Shown here piece by piece: positions 26,471-34,653 of a stretch of DNA of 64,000 nt; position 1 is the stretch's first letter, and the number at the start of each line of letters is the position of its first letter. The notes under the pieces were generated by a model, which saw nothing but the letters and a program-made list of their open reading frames with translations, did no database searches and was not told where the DNA came from. The DNA is from Thermococcus cleftensis (GTDB taxonomy: Archaea > Methanobacteriota_B > Thermococci > Thermococcales > Thermococcaceae). The stretch covers positions 62,001 through 126,000 of the forward strand of contig NC_018015.1 in the NCBI RefSeq assembly GCF_000265525.1, read 5' to 3'. The position numbers and the translations under genes are program-made.

Positions 26471-27545
26471 AGAGGGCCTCCATCAGCCTTCCGAAGAGAT
26501 AGCTCAGGAACGCCGCACCCAGGCCGGTCGCCACCATCTCCGCGACCTTCTTCTTTATGGATATTCCAGATAGGAGTGAAATCAGGGTCGCCACCACCGC
26601 CAGAGCCGAGCCGGCAAGGAGTATAGAGAACGGAAGCGCGGTTAGCGAGCTGGAGGCGAGGAAGTACGGAGTGACCGGGAAGGCGACACCCAGGAGGTAC
26701 GAGAGCCCCGTGTAGAGGGCCGCCCTTATCTCGTTCTCCTCCGCCTCGGGAAGGAGGAGCTGCATTATCGCCTCGCTGTTGTCCGCCAGTTCACCTGCCA
26801 CCTCCCTCGCTACCTCTTCGGGCATTCCACCCTCGACGAGCTTCTCCACCAGCTCTTCAGCGGCCCTCTCGGGGGAGACCCTGAAGAGAACCTCCATCCT
26901 GTCGCGTATTGATTCCTTGATCTGCCTCTGGGAGCGGACTGAAACAAACGTCCCTATGGCCATCGAGAGCGCGCCGGCAACACCGACGATCAGACCGCTT
27001 ATTCCAACGAGCTGGGGGTTGTTCGGGTAAACCGCGGAGAGACCGGTGACGGCACCGAGTATCTCAACGAGACCGTCGTTCATGCCCAGAACCAGGTCGC
27101 GGGTGTTCTCGACGTGGAAGCGCTCCTTGCTCTCGTAGAAGAACTTCTCGTGCTCCAGCTCGTCGAGGATAACCTCTTTGATCTCCTCCAGCTCTTCCTC
27201 GCTGAACCTGTCGGCGTAGGTGGTGAGATACTTGAAGTACTTCTGAATTGCACTGTTCTCGCCCATCTCGAGGAGGGAAGCCACCGAGCCTGGGCCGAGG
27301 AGCTTCCTCAGGAGCTTGACCGAGAAGACGGTCAGCCTCTTCACGGAAGGTCTTGGAACCTCACCGCCGCGCCGCTTTATGAAGTCGTGCCAGAACTTGG
27401 CGTGCTTCGATTCTATGTTCGAGAGCCTCAGGAATTCCTTCCTTATCTCCTCGTCCTTCTCTATCTTCGCCAGCTGGGCGTAGAGAACCGAGTCAGCGTA
27501 CTCGTCCCTGTAAAAGTCCCTCGCGAGTCTTATCATCTCGTCCAT
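26451..27545 (-). CDS. Ferritin-like domain fused to VIT1/CCC1-type metal transporter
   Basis: 364 aa from the ATG behind GGGGTGAGG. Residues 1-130 are a rubrerythrin-like four-helix domain with Glu/His ligands (YADSVLYAQLAKIEKDEEIRK, SNIESKHAKFWHDF, ILDELEHEKFFYESK). Residues 135-364 are the VIT domain: DLVLGMNDGLVEILGAVTGLSA, a charged cytoplasmic insertion, and further membrane helices. VIT1/CCC1 proteins move Fe2+ or Mn2+. The fused ferritin-like part probably binds or oxidises the metal, and the family is called membrane-bound ferritin-like (MbfA). Direction of transport is inferred. Confidence 0.9.
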   Translation of the reverse strand: MDEMIRLARDFYRDEYADSVLYAQLAKIEKDEEIRKEFLRLSNIESKHAKFWHDFIKRRGGEVPRPSVKRLTVFSVKLLRKLLGPGSVASLLEMGENSAIQKYFKYLTTYADRFSEEELEEIKEVILDELEHEKFFYESKERFHVENTRDLVLGMNDGLVEILGAVTGLSAVYPNNPQLVGISGLIVGVAGALSMAIGTFVSVRSQRQIKESIRDRMEVLFRVSPERAAEELVEKLVEGGMPEEVAREVAGELADNSEAIMQLLLPEAEENEIRAALYTGLSYLLGVAFPVTPYFLASSSLTALPFSILLAGSALAVVATLISLLSGISIKKKVAEMVATGLGAAFLSYLFGRLMEALFNVSAL

Positions 27546-27593
27546 TCCCTCACCCCTCAATAGAGAACGGTGAAGTGGTTAAATGGATATCGG

Positions 27594-28730
27594 CTACTTC
27601 AGGGACTTTATGGCCTCAATCACAGCATCGAAGGGTGCGTCCGTTTTTATTGCGGTGGGGGAGAAGTGCGTCCTCGTCGCACGGTAGCCGGTTTCACGTA
27701 GGGCATCGATTACATCGGCGAGCTTCCCGACCTGAAGGCCGTTCCTCCTCGCGAGGGCGTGGGTGTCGTAGTGGAAGGGGAGGTCGAGTTCTTCGGCGAG
27801 GGTTTCGAGGAAGGAGAGCGTTTTTTTGTGGGCGAGGGCTTTCTCCTTGGTTAGGGTGAGCATCTCCTCCACGAATTCCTGCTCCTTGAGGGGACCGAGC
27901 CAGAGAGGACCGTGTGAGGGTACCCTCTCCGGGAGAAAACCTGTTTCGTACTCGAAGCGGCCGCTGGCTTCCTGCATGAGGTAGCCAAGCATGGAAACGC
28001 TCCTGTCAGCCTTTTTCGCACCGCTTCTGAGCCTTAAAAACGCTCTGAAGTAGTGGTCGCGGTAGTAGGCGAGGAGAACCTCGACGCCGAGGTCGTACTT
28101 CGCCGCGTATCTGACGACCGTCCCTATGAGAATTCTAAGCCCGGCCTCGTGGCAGAGCTCGCCCCTTATCGGCTCGGCGAGGTACTTCCTCCTGCAGGCC
28201 TGCCTGTAGGCCCCACATAGGACGCCTGTGTCTGTAGCTGTTACCGCCAGAACCCCCCGCCTTTTCACGCTCCTCAAGGCCGTGTCGAGGAACTCGACCG
28301 GCGAACCGAAGGGGTCCAAGTCCAGAAAGTCGAAGTAGCGGAACTTCTCTGCCATCAGCCTGTTGGCATCGTCGTGGTTGGCCACCACCGTTTTCTCGCC
28401 GCGAAAGACGAACCTTCTCTCACCGAGCATCTCACCCTCAACACCGAGGTTCCGCCTGGCGTTTTTCAGAATCAGGCGGAATGCATCTTCGCTTATGTCG
28501 TTCAGCCAGACCTCCCCCGCTGGGGTCTCGAGGGCGTAGCGGATGCCCCTTATCCCGGTCGCGGAGAGGGCGTCGAGAACCCTTTCGGGCTTGATCACGC
28601 TAACGGCCAGGACGCTCACGTCCCTGTTGAGTGCCATCACGGGGTTGTAAAAGACCGGGGCGTCGTATATCCTCTCAGCCTTTGGGACAAGTATTCTCGC
28701 GGACCCCTCGCGCACCTCAACGAATTCCAT
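27594..28730 (-). CDS. trm1: tRNA (guanine-26 N2/N2)-dimethyltransferase
   Basis: 378 aa from the ATG behind GGTGAGAGA. The Trm1 family pattern is complete: the N-terminal [30 protein letters not shown], the SAM site [18 protein letters not shown], the catalytic [16 protein letters not shown], and [14 protein letters not shown]. The C-terminal domain carries paired Cys/aromatic residues as in P. horikoshii Trm1. It dimethylates G26 of many tRNAs, important for tRNA folding at high temperature. Confidence 0.95.
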   Translation of the reverse strand: MEFVEVREGSARILVPKAERIYDAPVFYNPVMALNRDVSVLAVSVIKPERVLDALSATGIRGIRYALETPAGEVWLNDISEDAFRLILKNARRNLGVEGEMLGERRFVFRGEKTVVANHDDANRLMAEKFRYFDFLDLDPFGSPVEFLDTALRSVKRRGVLAVTATDTGVLCGAYRQACRRKYLAEPIRGELCHEAGLRILIGTVVRYAAKYDLGVEVLLAYYRDHYFRAFLRLRSGAKKADRSVSMLGYLMQEASGRFEYETGFLPERVPSHGPLWLGPLKEQEFVEEMLTLTKEKALAHKKTLSFLETLAEELDLPFHYDTHALARRNGLQVGKLADVIDALRETGYRATRTHFSPTAIKTDAPFDAVIEAIKSLK

Positions 28731-28776
28731 TCTCTCACCGGAGAAAGAAAAGGTTGAAGGGTTTAAAGGGTTGCGC

Positions 28777-29043
28777 TCAGAGAATCTCAACGTAGTCCCC
28801 AAGGGCCTGGCCCGGCAGGCCGGGCTTGAAGTAGGCCTTGACCTCGCCCCTGTTGCCGTGGGGCTTGAGGATCTTGCCGTACATCTTCCTGCCGGTAGGG
28901 GTTCTCCAGACGACCTTCCTGCCTATGAGCCTTGAGGCCGCGTTCCTGTCGTCGATGCCGAGGGGCTTCAGAATCATGTGGTGGTTGTCCTGGTGCTCCT
29001 TGGTTCCGGCGTAGGCAAGGACGAGAGCCTTTCCCCTGGCCAT
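28777..29043 (-). CDS. rpl35ae: 50S ribosomal protein L35Ae
   Basis: 88 aa from the ATG at 29043, behind GGGGGTGAGGGCG. The family core is seen ([60 protein letters not shown]). L35Ae is a large-subunit protein present in Thermococcales and a few other archaea as well as eukaryotes. It lies 46 bp before trm1 on the same strand, so they may be co-transcribed. Confidence 0.95.
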   Translation of the reverse strand: MARGKALVLAYAGTKEHQDNHHMILKPLGIDDRNAASRLIGRKVVWRTPTGRKMYGKILKPHGNRGEVKAYFKPGLPGQALGDYVEIL

Positions 29044-29084
29044 CGCCCTCACCCCCACCGAAGGGGGTTCGCGGGGTGGAATTT

Positions 29085-29753
29085 TTAAGTTTTATCCCCT
29101 CCGGCGAACGCCGAGAGTCCCTCGTCTATCTCCAGGATCTCTCTGAGAGACTTGATTTTGAGGAAATTCTGTCTCTCGAACAGGAGCGCAACATCGCTCT
29201 TGTAGGGGGAAGCCTTCTGGACGAGGAGGGTGTTCTCGTCGAGAATGTACGTGAACCTGCTCGGACTGTCGTCCACCCAGACGAAGGGCTCGTCGGGGTA
29301 CAGCTCGCGCAGGTTCTCGAACTTCTTGAGCATATCTTTGGTGCCCCTGAATGTTATCACTTCGTCGAACTCGTCGTACCAGTCCGTCTTCTTCATGAAG
29401 ATTACCTTCCCGCCGGGGTAGGTGTGCTCGCCGGAGAAGCTGATGACGTAGCGGCCCCTTTTCCTGAGCGTCCTGATGACGTTCCTCGAGTGGGGGAAGT
29501 CCTTGATGTACCTCGGCATGAGCTTGTAGTACTCGTGTATAGTCCCCTGTGCCACCAGCTCGTGTATAACCCCGAGGTACTGGTATGTGAGCTTTCCCTT
29601 GATGAAAAGGAACAGGGCCTTATAGTAATCGTCATAGAGGTCGCTCTCTATCACGGCTGGAATTGTCTTCTCAATGGCTATGCGGAGGGCCTTCTCGACA
29701 GCCCCGGTGCTGTCCACGAGCGTCCCGTCGAAGTCAAAGAGGTAGACCACCAT
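29085..29753 (-). CDS. HAD superfamily hydrolase
   Basis: 222 aa. Motif I is [10 protein letters not shown] (nucleophile Asp8), with a helical cap after it. Motif II is the Ser of [17 protein letters not shown], a Lys follows in [11 protein letters not shown], and motif III is [13 protein letters not shown]. The protein is probably a small-molecule phosphatase; the substrate cannot be read. The TATA element AGGTTATAACTC lies about 28 bp before the ATG and there is no ribosome site, so the mRNA is probably leaderless. Confidence 0.85.
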   Translation of the reverse strand: MVVYLFDFDGTLVDSTGAVEKALRIAIEKTIPAVIESDLYDDYYKALFLFIKGKLTYQYLGVIHELVAQGTIHEYYKLMPRYIKDFPHSRNVIRTLRKRGRYVISFSGEHTYPGGKVIFMKKTDWYDEFDEVITFRGTKDMLKKFENLRELYPDEPFVWVDDSPSRFTYILDENTLLVQKASPYKSDVALLFERQNFLKIKSLREILEIDEGLSAFAGGDKT

Positions 29754-29844
29754 GGATTAAAGTATCACTCGGGGAGTTATAACCTTTCCTGAACCCGAAA
29801 GGGTTTTATTGGGCGCGAGATTACAGGGAACGGGTGGTTGCCAC

Positions 29845-30891
29845 ATGAGGATTGAAAAACTCAAGGAGTTCATAACCGAAAAAGAACTTGACGGCGTTCT
29901 AATAACCGGGAGGGAAAACCTCTTCTACTTCACCGGCTCATCACCCGTCCTCGGTGGATACCTCGTCGTCACACCTGACGATGCCATCTTCATCGTCCCC
30001 GAACTTGAATATGAGGAAGCCAGGGAAAGCTCCAAAGTTCCGGTCGAAAAGTTCAAGACAGGGAAGGAGCTCTACGAGAGGCTTTCGTCCTTCAAGCTCA
30101 GGAGGCTCGGAATAGAAGGGAGGACCAGCTTCTCCACGGTGCAAACCCTCAGGGAGAAGGCGGGTACCGAGGACTTCGTAAGCATTGACGACGTGATACG
30201 GGACCTCCGCATAGTAAAGACGCGGGAGGAGATAGAGGTCATCGAGGCCGCCTGCAGGATAGCGGACCAGGCGATGATGGCCGCGCTGGAGGAGATCAGC
30301 GAGGGCAGGCGCGAGAGGGAGATAGCGGCGAAGATGGAGTACGTCATGAAGATGAACGGCGCCGAAAAGCCGGCCTTCGACACTATAATAGCCAGCGGCT
30401 GGCGCTCTGCCCTGCCACACGGTATAGCCAGCGACAAGAGGATAGAGAAGGGCGACCTGGTTGTCATCGACGAGGGAGCGCTCTACAGGCACTACCACTC
30501 GGACACCACGAGGACGATAGTCGTCGGCACTCCTAACGAGAAGCAGAGGGACATCTACTACGCCGTCCTTGAGGCCCAGAGGAAGGGAGTTGAAGCGGCC
30601 AGGCCGGGAATGACGGCAAAGGAACTGGACACCATCGTCAGGGACGTTATCAAGGAGTACGGTTACGGCGACAACTTCATTCACTCCACCGGGCACGGCG
30701 TCGGCCTGGAGATCCATGAGTGGCCGCGCGTGAGCCAGTTTGACGAGACGGTGCTCAAGCCGGGAATGGTGATAACCATCGAGCCTGGAATATACCTCCC
30801 CAAGTTCGGCGGGGTGAGGATAGAGGACACCGTGGTCATAACCGAGAACGGCGCGAGAAGGCTCACGAGAACGGAGAGGGAGCTGATTTAG
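29845..30891 (+). CDS. pepQ: Xaa-Pro dipeptidase (prolidase)
   Basis: 348 aa from the ATG behind GGGTGGTTGCC, the same length as P. furiosus prolidase. All five metal ligands fall at the P. furiosus positions: D209, D220, H284, E313 and E327. The N-terminal creatinase-like domain (RENLFYFTGSSPVLGGYLVV) and the C-terminal pita-bread domain are complete. It releases amino acids from X-Pro dipeptides in peptide catabolism, the main energy source of these heterotrophs. Confidence 0.97.
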   Translation: MRIEKLKEFITEKELDGVLITGRENLFYFTGSSPVLGGYLVVTPDDAIFIVPELEYEEARESSKVPVEKFKTGKELYERLSSFKLRRLGIEGRTSFSTVQTLREKAGTEDFVSIDDVIRDLRIVKTREEIEVIEAACRIADQAMMAALEEISEGRREREIAAKMEYVMKMNGAEKPAFDTIIASGWRSALPHGIASDKRIEKGDLVVIDEGALYRHYHSDTTRTIVVGTPNEKQRDIYYAVLEAQRKGVEAARPGMTAKELDTIVRDVIKEYGYGDNFIHSTGHGVGLEIHEWPRVSQFDETVLKPGMVITIEPGIYLPKFGGVRIEDTVVITENGARRLTRTERELI

Positions 30892-30947
30892 GCCCCTCCT
30901 AACAACTTTTTAAAGGCCATCGCCTACTCTTCTCTGGGGGTGAGCGG

Positions 30948-32021
30948 GTGCAGATAATCCACCAGGACGTCAAGGAGGGCAAGGTGAAGGTCAAGGCCGA
31001 AACCCTCGATGACCTCTGGCACCTCTACCACATCATAGACCCGGGCGATGTCGTTTACGCCAAGACACTCCGCAAGCAGAGCCAGCGCTCGGACTCGCTC
31101 AGGGCCGAGAAGGTTGAGGTCATTCCCGTCTTCCTTGGGGTTAGGGCCGAGAAGATAAACTTTCACAAGTTCGCCAACCAGGTCCGCGTTACAGGGCCGA
31201 TAGTCTACGCCAGCAGGGACGACGTTCCCCTCGGCAAGTACCACACGATAGCGATTGAAGAAGGCACGGTCGTAACGATTCAGAAGCCCCGCTGGAAGGA
31301 GCACCACATCGAAAGGCTAAAGGAAGCGGTTGAGGCCTCTAAGAGAGCGCGCGTGATGATAGTCGTCATAGACGACGGCGAGGCCGACATGGCGATAATC
31401 CGCGAGTACGGAGTCGAGATACTCAAGGGGATACGCTACAACCTCGGGGGGAAGCGCTACGCCACCAACCGCGAGAGCGAGGAGAAGAAGTTCTTCCACG
31501 ACGTGGCGAAGAGCATGGAGGAGATAATCAGCCGGGAAGGCATAGAGCGGGCCATAGTTGCCGGCCCCGGCTTCGTCAAGGAGGACTTCTACAAGTTCCT
31601 GCGCGAGAACTACCCCGAGCTGGCCAAGAAGGTGGTCATCGAGGACACGAGCGTTACCGGAAGGACGGGCATCTACGAGGTCATAAGGCGAGGGACCGTC
31701 GATAAGGTCTACCACGAGAACAGGGTTGCGAAGGAGGTTCAGCTCGTCGAGAAGGTGCTGGAGAACATAGCGAGAAACAACGGTTTAGCTGCCTACGGTC
31801 TCAAGGAAGTCGAGGAGGCCGTCAATTACGGTGCGGTTGAGACGCTTCTCGTTCTCGACGAGCTGCTCAAGGGCGAGAACAGGGAGAAGATCGAGGAGCT
31901 GATGGAGGCCGTCCGCTACTCCCGCGGCGAGGTGGTCGTGGTGAGCTCGGAGCACGAGGGTGGGGAGAAGCTAAAAGCGTTGGGCGGCCTGGCGGCGCTG
32001 CTGAGGTTCAGGGTGAAGTGA
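30948..32021 (+). CDS. pelA: mRNA surveillance protein pelota
   Basis: 357 aa from a GTG behind GGGGGTGAGCG. Domain 1 is Sm-like (MQIIHQDVKEGKVKVKAETLDDLWHLYHII), domain 2 is eRF1-like (ARVMIVVIDDGEADMAIIREYGVEIL, VAGPGFVKEDFYKFL) but lacks the GGQ of release factors as expected, and domain 3 is the eL30-like fold (NYGAVETLLVLDELLK). With aEF1-alpha it rescues stalled ribosomes in archaea. TATA box CTTTTTAAAGG lies about 40 bp upstream. Confidence 0.96.
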   Translation: MQIIHQDVKEGKVKVKAETLDDLWHLYHIIDPGDVVYAKTLRKQSQRSDSLRAEKVEVIPVFLGVRAEKINFHKFANQVRVTGPIVYASRDDVPLGKYHTIAIEEGTVVTIQKPRWKEHHIERLKEAVEASKRARVMIVVIDDGEADMAIIREYGVEILKGIRYNLGGKRYATNRESEEKKFFHDVAKSMEEIISREGIERAIVAGPGFVKEDFYKFLRENYPELAKKVVIEDTSVTGRTGIYEVIRRGTVDKVYHENRVAKEVQLVEKVLENIARNNGLAAYGLKEVEEAVNYGAVETLLVLDELLKGENREKIEELMEAVRYSRGEVVVVSSEHEGGEKLKALGGLAALLRFRVK

Positions 32022-33014
32022 TCAGCCGTACAGCTCCACGTAGGGGTCGCCCTCAAAGACCGGAAACTCCTTCTCCTCTCCGTTTTCGATTAGGAGGCGT
32101 TCCTTATCCTCGGTGAACTCTCCAATCTCGAACGCCCCAATTCCATTTTTGTTTAATTCTGTAATTAAAGCATCAACCTTCCCGGGCGGTGTTATCGCTA
32201 TCAGCGTTCCAGTGGAGGAGACGCTCCACGGCTCAAGGCCGTAGAAGTCAAGAACCCTCTTTACGAGGGGGTCGAGCTGGAGCTTCTCGGCGTAAACCCT
32301 GAAGCCCAGTCCGGAGTTATCCGCCACCTCGTGGAGCGCCGTTAGGCCCCCTTCGGTGGCGTCGTGCATGCCCCTGACGAAGGGTCTGGCCGTTAAGGCG
32401 TCGGGGACGACGGTTTCAGACCTGAAGTGCTCCCTGAGCCTTGCTATTTCCCTGAAGCTCAGGAACTTTCTCAGTTCCTTTTCACGGAAATACGCGGCGG
32501 AAACAGCAAACTCAAGGCCGACTTTGGCCGTGACGAGTATCCTGTCGCCGGGCCTCGCGAGTGGAAGTTTCAGCCCGTCCTTCCGCACCAGCCCCATAAC
32601 GGTTGTTGTGCCAGTTGGCTCCCTGATCGATGGATAAACCCCTGTGTGGCCTCCTATTATGGAACTCCCGTAGCGCCTGCACTCCGCGTTCAGCTCACGC
32701 ATCACCTTTTCCAGAAAACCCTTCCCGCTTCCGGGAGGGAGGAGCAGATCAAGGACGAGCCACCTCGGCCTCGCCCCGAAGACGGCAACGTCGCTCGATG
32801 CAAAGTGGTAGGCGAAGAAGCCGAAGGTTTCCTCCGGAACGCCGAGCGTTGGATCCGTCGCGACGACGAGGTAGTGACTTTCATCGTATTCGAGCACCGC
32901 CGAGTCGAACCCCTCCCTCGGGCCGTGGATTATCTTCGGATCCTCGATGCCGAGGTTCGGGAAGACTACCTCCCTCAGCACGTCATTCCTCAGCTTTCCG
33001 GGCGGAAGTTTCAC
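32022..33014 (-). CDS. AIR synthase-related (PurM/HypE-like) ATP-binding protein
   Basis: 330 aa from a GTG behind GGAGGGAAG. The PurM superfamily fold is clear: an N-terminal ATP-binding half with DSAVLEYDESHYLVVATDP and FASSDVAVFGARPRWLVLDLLLP, a GGHTGVYPSI motif, then a C-terminal half with RGMHDATEGGLTALHEVA and SSTGTLIAITP. Relatives are AIR synthetase, SelD, ThiL and HypE, which activate a carbonyl or chalcogenide with ATP. It overlaps the upstream PP-loop gene by 32 bp, so the two act together in all likelihood. Its substrate is unknown. Confidence 0.85.
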   Translation of the reverse strand: MKLPPGKLRNDVLREVVFPNLGIEDPKIIHGPREGFDSAVLEYDESHYLVVATDPTLGVPEETFGFFAYHFASSDVAVFGARPRWLVLDLLLPPGSGKGFLEKVMRELNAECRRYGSSIIGGHTGVYPSIREPTGTTTVMGLVRKDGLKLPLARPGDRILVTAKVGLEFAVSAAYFREKELRKFLSFREIARLREHFRSETVVPDALTARPFVRGMHDATEGGLTALHEVADNSGLGFRVYAEKLQLDPLVKRVLDFYGLEPWSVSSTGTLIAITPPGKVDALITELNKNGIGAFEIGEFTEDKERLLIENGEEKEFPVFEGDPYVELYG

Positions 33015-33804
33015 CTTCCTTCCCTCCGAACCTTGAGACGACGCGCCTTACCTCCCCGAGGGTTTCCTCATTGCAGTCCCAGCACATCACCTCGAAGCTC
33101 GGAACCCTCACGCTCACGCGGACCTTCCTCGCTCTGGCGATTTTGCTCACCTCGTAGTTCACCCTGTAGGCCAAGTCCATGAGCTCCTCCGTGACGACCT
33201 CCTCGCGGTCGATGTACTGGAGCGGACAGCCCTCGCGCCACTGCCTCCTCCTCGCGTGCTCGTACATGCGGTAGGGCCTTATTCCCGCCTCCTCGGCGAG
33301 CCTTTCCACCTCCTCGGCGGTGTACCTTATCAGCGGCCTGAAGAAGGGAACCCCGATTCGGGGTATGTCGCAGAGCCTTATATCGCCTTTGCACTGGTCA
33401 AGGAGTGCGCCTATGATCTTGTCGTTGGCGTTGTCGCCCTTGGCTAAGACCTCAAAGCCGTTGTTGAGGGCGAACCACTTGGCGTTCCATAGCATGACCT
33501 TCTTGCAGTTTATGCAGATCGGCCCCTTCCTTCCGGTTGCCTCGCGGAGGAGGCCGTCCGTAACATCAACGAGGTAGTGCTCGATGCCGAGTTTTTTTGT
33601 AAAGCCCATCGCCCAGTTCAGGGTTTCCCTCCAGCTCCAGCGGTGGAAGAAGGTCAGCGCGGAGACGTCCAGGCCGGCTTCTTTTAGGAGGTAAAGAGCC
33701 AGGCTCGAATCCTTTCCGCCTGAAAAGAGGACAAGGATTCGTTTTTCGTAGAGGCCGTTCTTCCTCGAGAACTCTCTGACGTCTCTAATTACCCTTTCAA
33801 TCAT
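32983..33804 (-). CDS. PP-loop (N-type ATP pyrophosphatase) sulfur-transfer-like protein
   Basis: 273 aa. The PP-loop is VLFSGGKDSSLALYLL (residues 25-40), followed by a two-Cys motif GPICINCKKVMLWN and FEVLAKGDNANDKIIGALL, the TtcA/TtuA-like second motif. Later cysteines occur in REGCPLQYIDRE and VMCWDCNEETLGE. Members adenylate a substrate, often a tRNA base, for thiolation. A TATA element about 26 bp before the ATG predicts leaderless initiation. The tail overlaps the AIR-synthase-like gene by 32 bp. Confidence 0.83.
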   Translation of the reverse strand: MIERVIRDVREFSRKNGLYEKRILVLFSGGKDSSLALYLLKEAGLDVSALTFFHRWSWRETLNWAMGFTKKLGIEHYLVDVTDGLLREATGRKGPICINCKKVMLWNAKWFALNNGFEVLAKGDNANDKIIGALLDQCKGDIRLCDIPRIGVPFFRPLIRYTAEEVERLAEEAGIRPYRMYEHARRRQWREGCPLQYIDREEVVTEELMDLAYRVNYEVSKIARARKVRVSVRVPSFEVMCWDCNEETLGEVRRVVSRFGGKEGETSARKAEE

Positions 33805-33841
33805 GGAAAAAAGTAACCGGGGAGGCTTAAAAATCTAAGCC

Positions 33842-34204
33842 TCAGACGTTCACCTTTCCGACCCACTCCTCGGCCAGGTCTCCGACGACGGGGAACTTGT
33901 AGCGTTCGCCCTGGTATGCTTTAACCATTCCCAGTATCCAGAGGGCGAGACCGAGGATCCAGAGGAGCCAGGAAATTATGCCGCCGATGTACGGAATGAA
34001 TCCGAAGATCACTTGAAGCACCGTGATGCCTATGAAGGTTATCAACGATTGCATCGCATGGAAGCGGACGAAATCGCTCTCCTTCTCAAGCACCAGGAAT
34101 ACTATCCCCGTAACCCACCAGACAAGGTAGGCAAGCATTCCCTCGACGTTCTCGTCCAGGCCGAGGGAGGTCTTCTTTGGTTCCCCGCGTGGGGCTTCAC
34201 TCAT
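33842..34204 (-). CDS. DUF4870 small membrane protein
   Basis: 120 aa from the ATG behind GGAGGTGTGC. Three hydrophobic helices follow a polar N-terminus, in the DUF4870 pattern: ENVEGMLAYLVWWVTGIVFLVLE, DFVRFHAMQSLITFIG, WLLWILGLALWILGMVKAYQGERYKFPVVGDLAE. The family is widespread and of unknown function. Its promoter is TATTTAAGG on the minus strand near 34248. Confidence 0.9.
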   Translation of the reverse strand: MSEAPRGEPKKTSLGLDENVEGMLAYLVWWVTGIVFLVLEKESDFVRFHAMQSLITFIGITVLQVIFGFIPYIGGIISWLLWILGLALWILGMVKAYQGERYKFPVVGDLAEEWVGKVNV

Positions 34205-34341
34205 AAAGCACACCTCCCAAACTCAACTTTCTATATTCGTCCAACTCCTTAAATACCTTTCCTGCATCTGGTTTTCTCAGTTGCAAAATTGGCGAAGCCT
34301 TTAGAACCTGAAAATTTTTGATTTCAAACTTCTAAGTTGTG

Positions 34342-34355
34342 TTAGGCTCACCAAA
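34342..34355 (+). promoter_or_regulatory. DtxR/IdeR-type iron box, upstream half of feo promoter
   Basis: TTAGG-CTCA-CCAAA, an imperfect TTAGG-N4-CCTAA box, lies immediately before the feo TATA element CTTTTTAAGG (34357-34366). DtxR-family regulators with Fe2+ bind this consensus and repress iron uptake genes. Confidence 0.5.
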
Positions 34356-34390
34356 GCTTTTTAAGGCTCTCGAGGGAGTTGGATATTGAA

Positions 34391-34404
34391 TTAGGACAGC
34401 CTAA
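34391..34404 (+). promoter_or_regulatory. DtxR/IdeR-type iron box, downstream of feo TATA box
   Basis: TTAGG-ACAG-CCTAA is a perfect inverted repeat matching the DtxR/IdeR consensus. It sits a few bases past the predicted transcription start and 11 bp before feoA. With the box on the other side of the TATA element it would let an iron-loaded repressor close the promoter. Confidence 0.7.
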
Positions 34405-34415
34405 CGGTGATGCTC

Positions 34416-34643
34416 ATGATTGTACCCCTAAATGCACTCCGCCCCGGGGAAAGGGGTATCGTCGTGAACGTGCTCGGCGGACCCGCTGTCAGGCAGAGGC
34501 TGGTGGCAATGGGCCTGACCCCCGGAGCGCCGGTTCAAATAATCGAGGCCCACAGCTACGGGCCGATAATCATCTCCGTGGGAGGCGTCAGGTTCGCAAT
34601 AGGCAGGGGAATGGCAGGCAAAGTGATGATCAGGAAGCTGTGA
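34416..34643 (+). CDS. feoA: Ferrous iron transport protein A
   Basis: 75 aa from the ATG behind GGTGATGCTC; two upstream in-frame starts lie in the ribosome site. The SH3-like FeoA fold is clear (LRPGERGIVVNVLGG, RQRLVAMGLTPGAPVQII, GPIIISVGGVRFAIGRGMAGKVMI). FeoA is a small cytoplasmic partner of FeoB. feoB begins 10 bp after its stop. Confidence 0.95.
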   Translation: MIVPLNALRPGERGIVVNVLGGPAVRQRLVAMGLTPGAPVQIIEAHSYGPIIISVGGVRFAIGRGMAGKVMIRKL

Positions 34644-34653
34644 GGTGCTCCCG

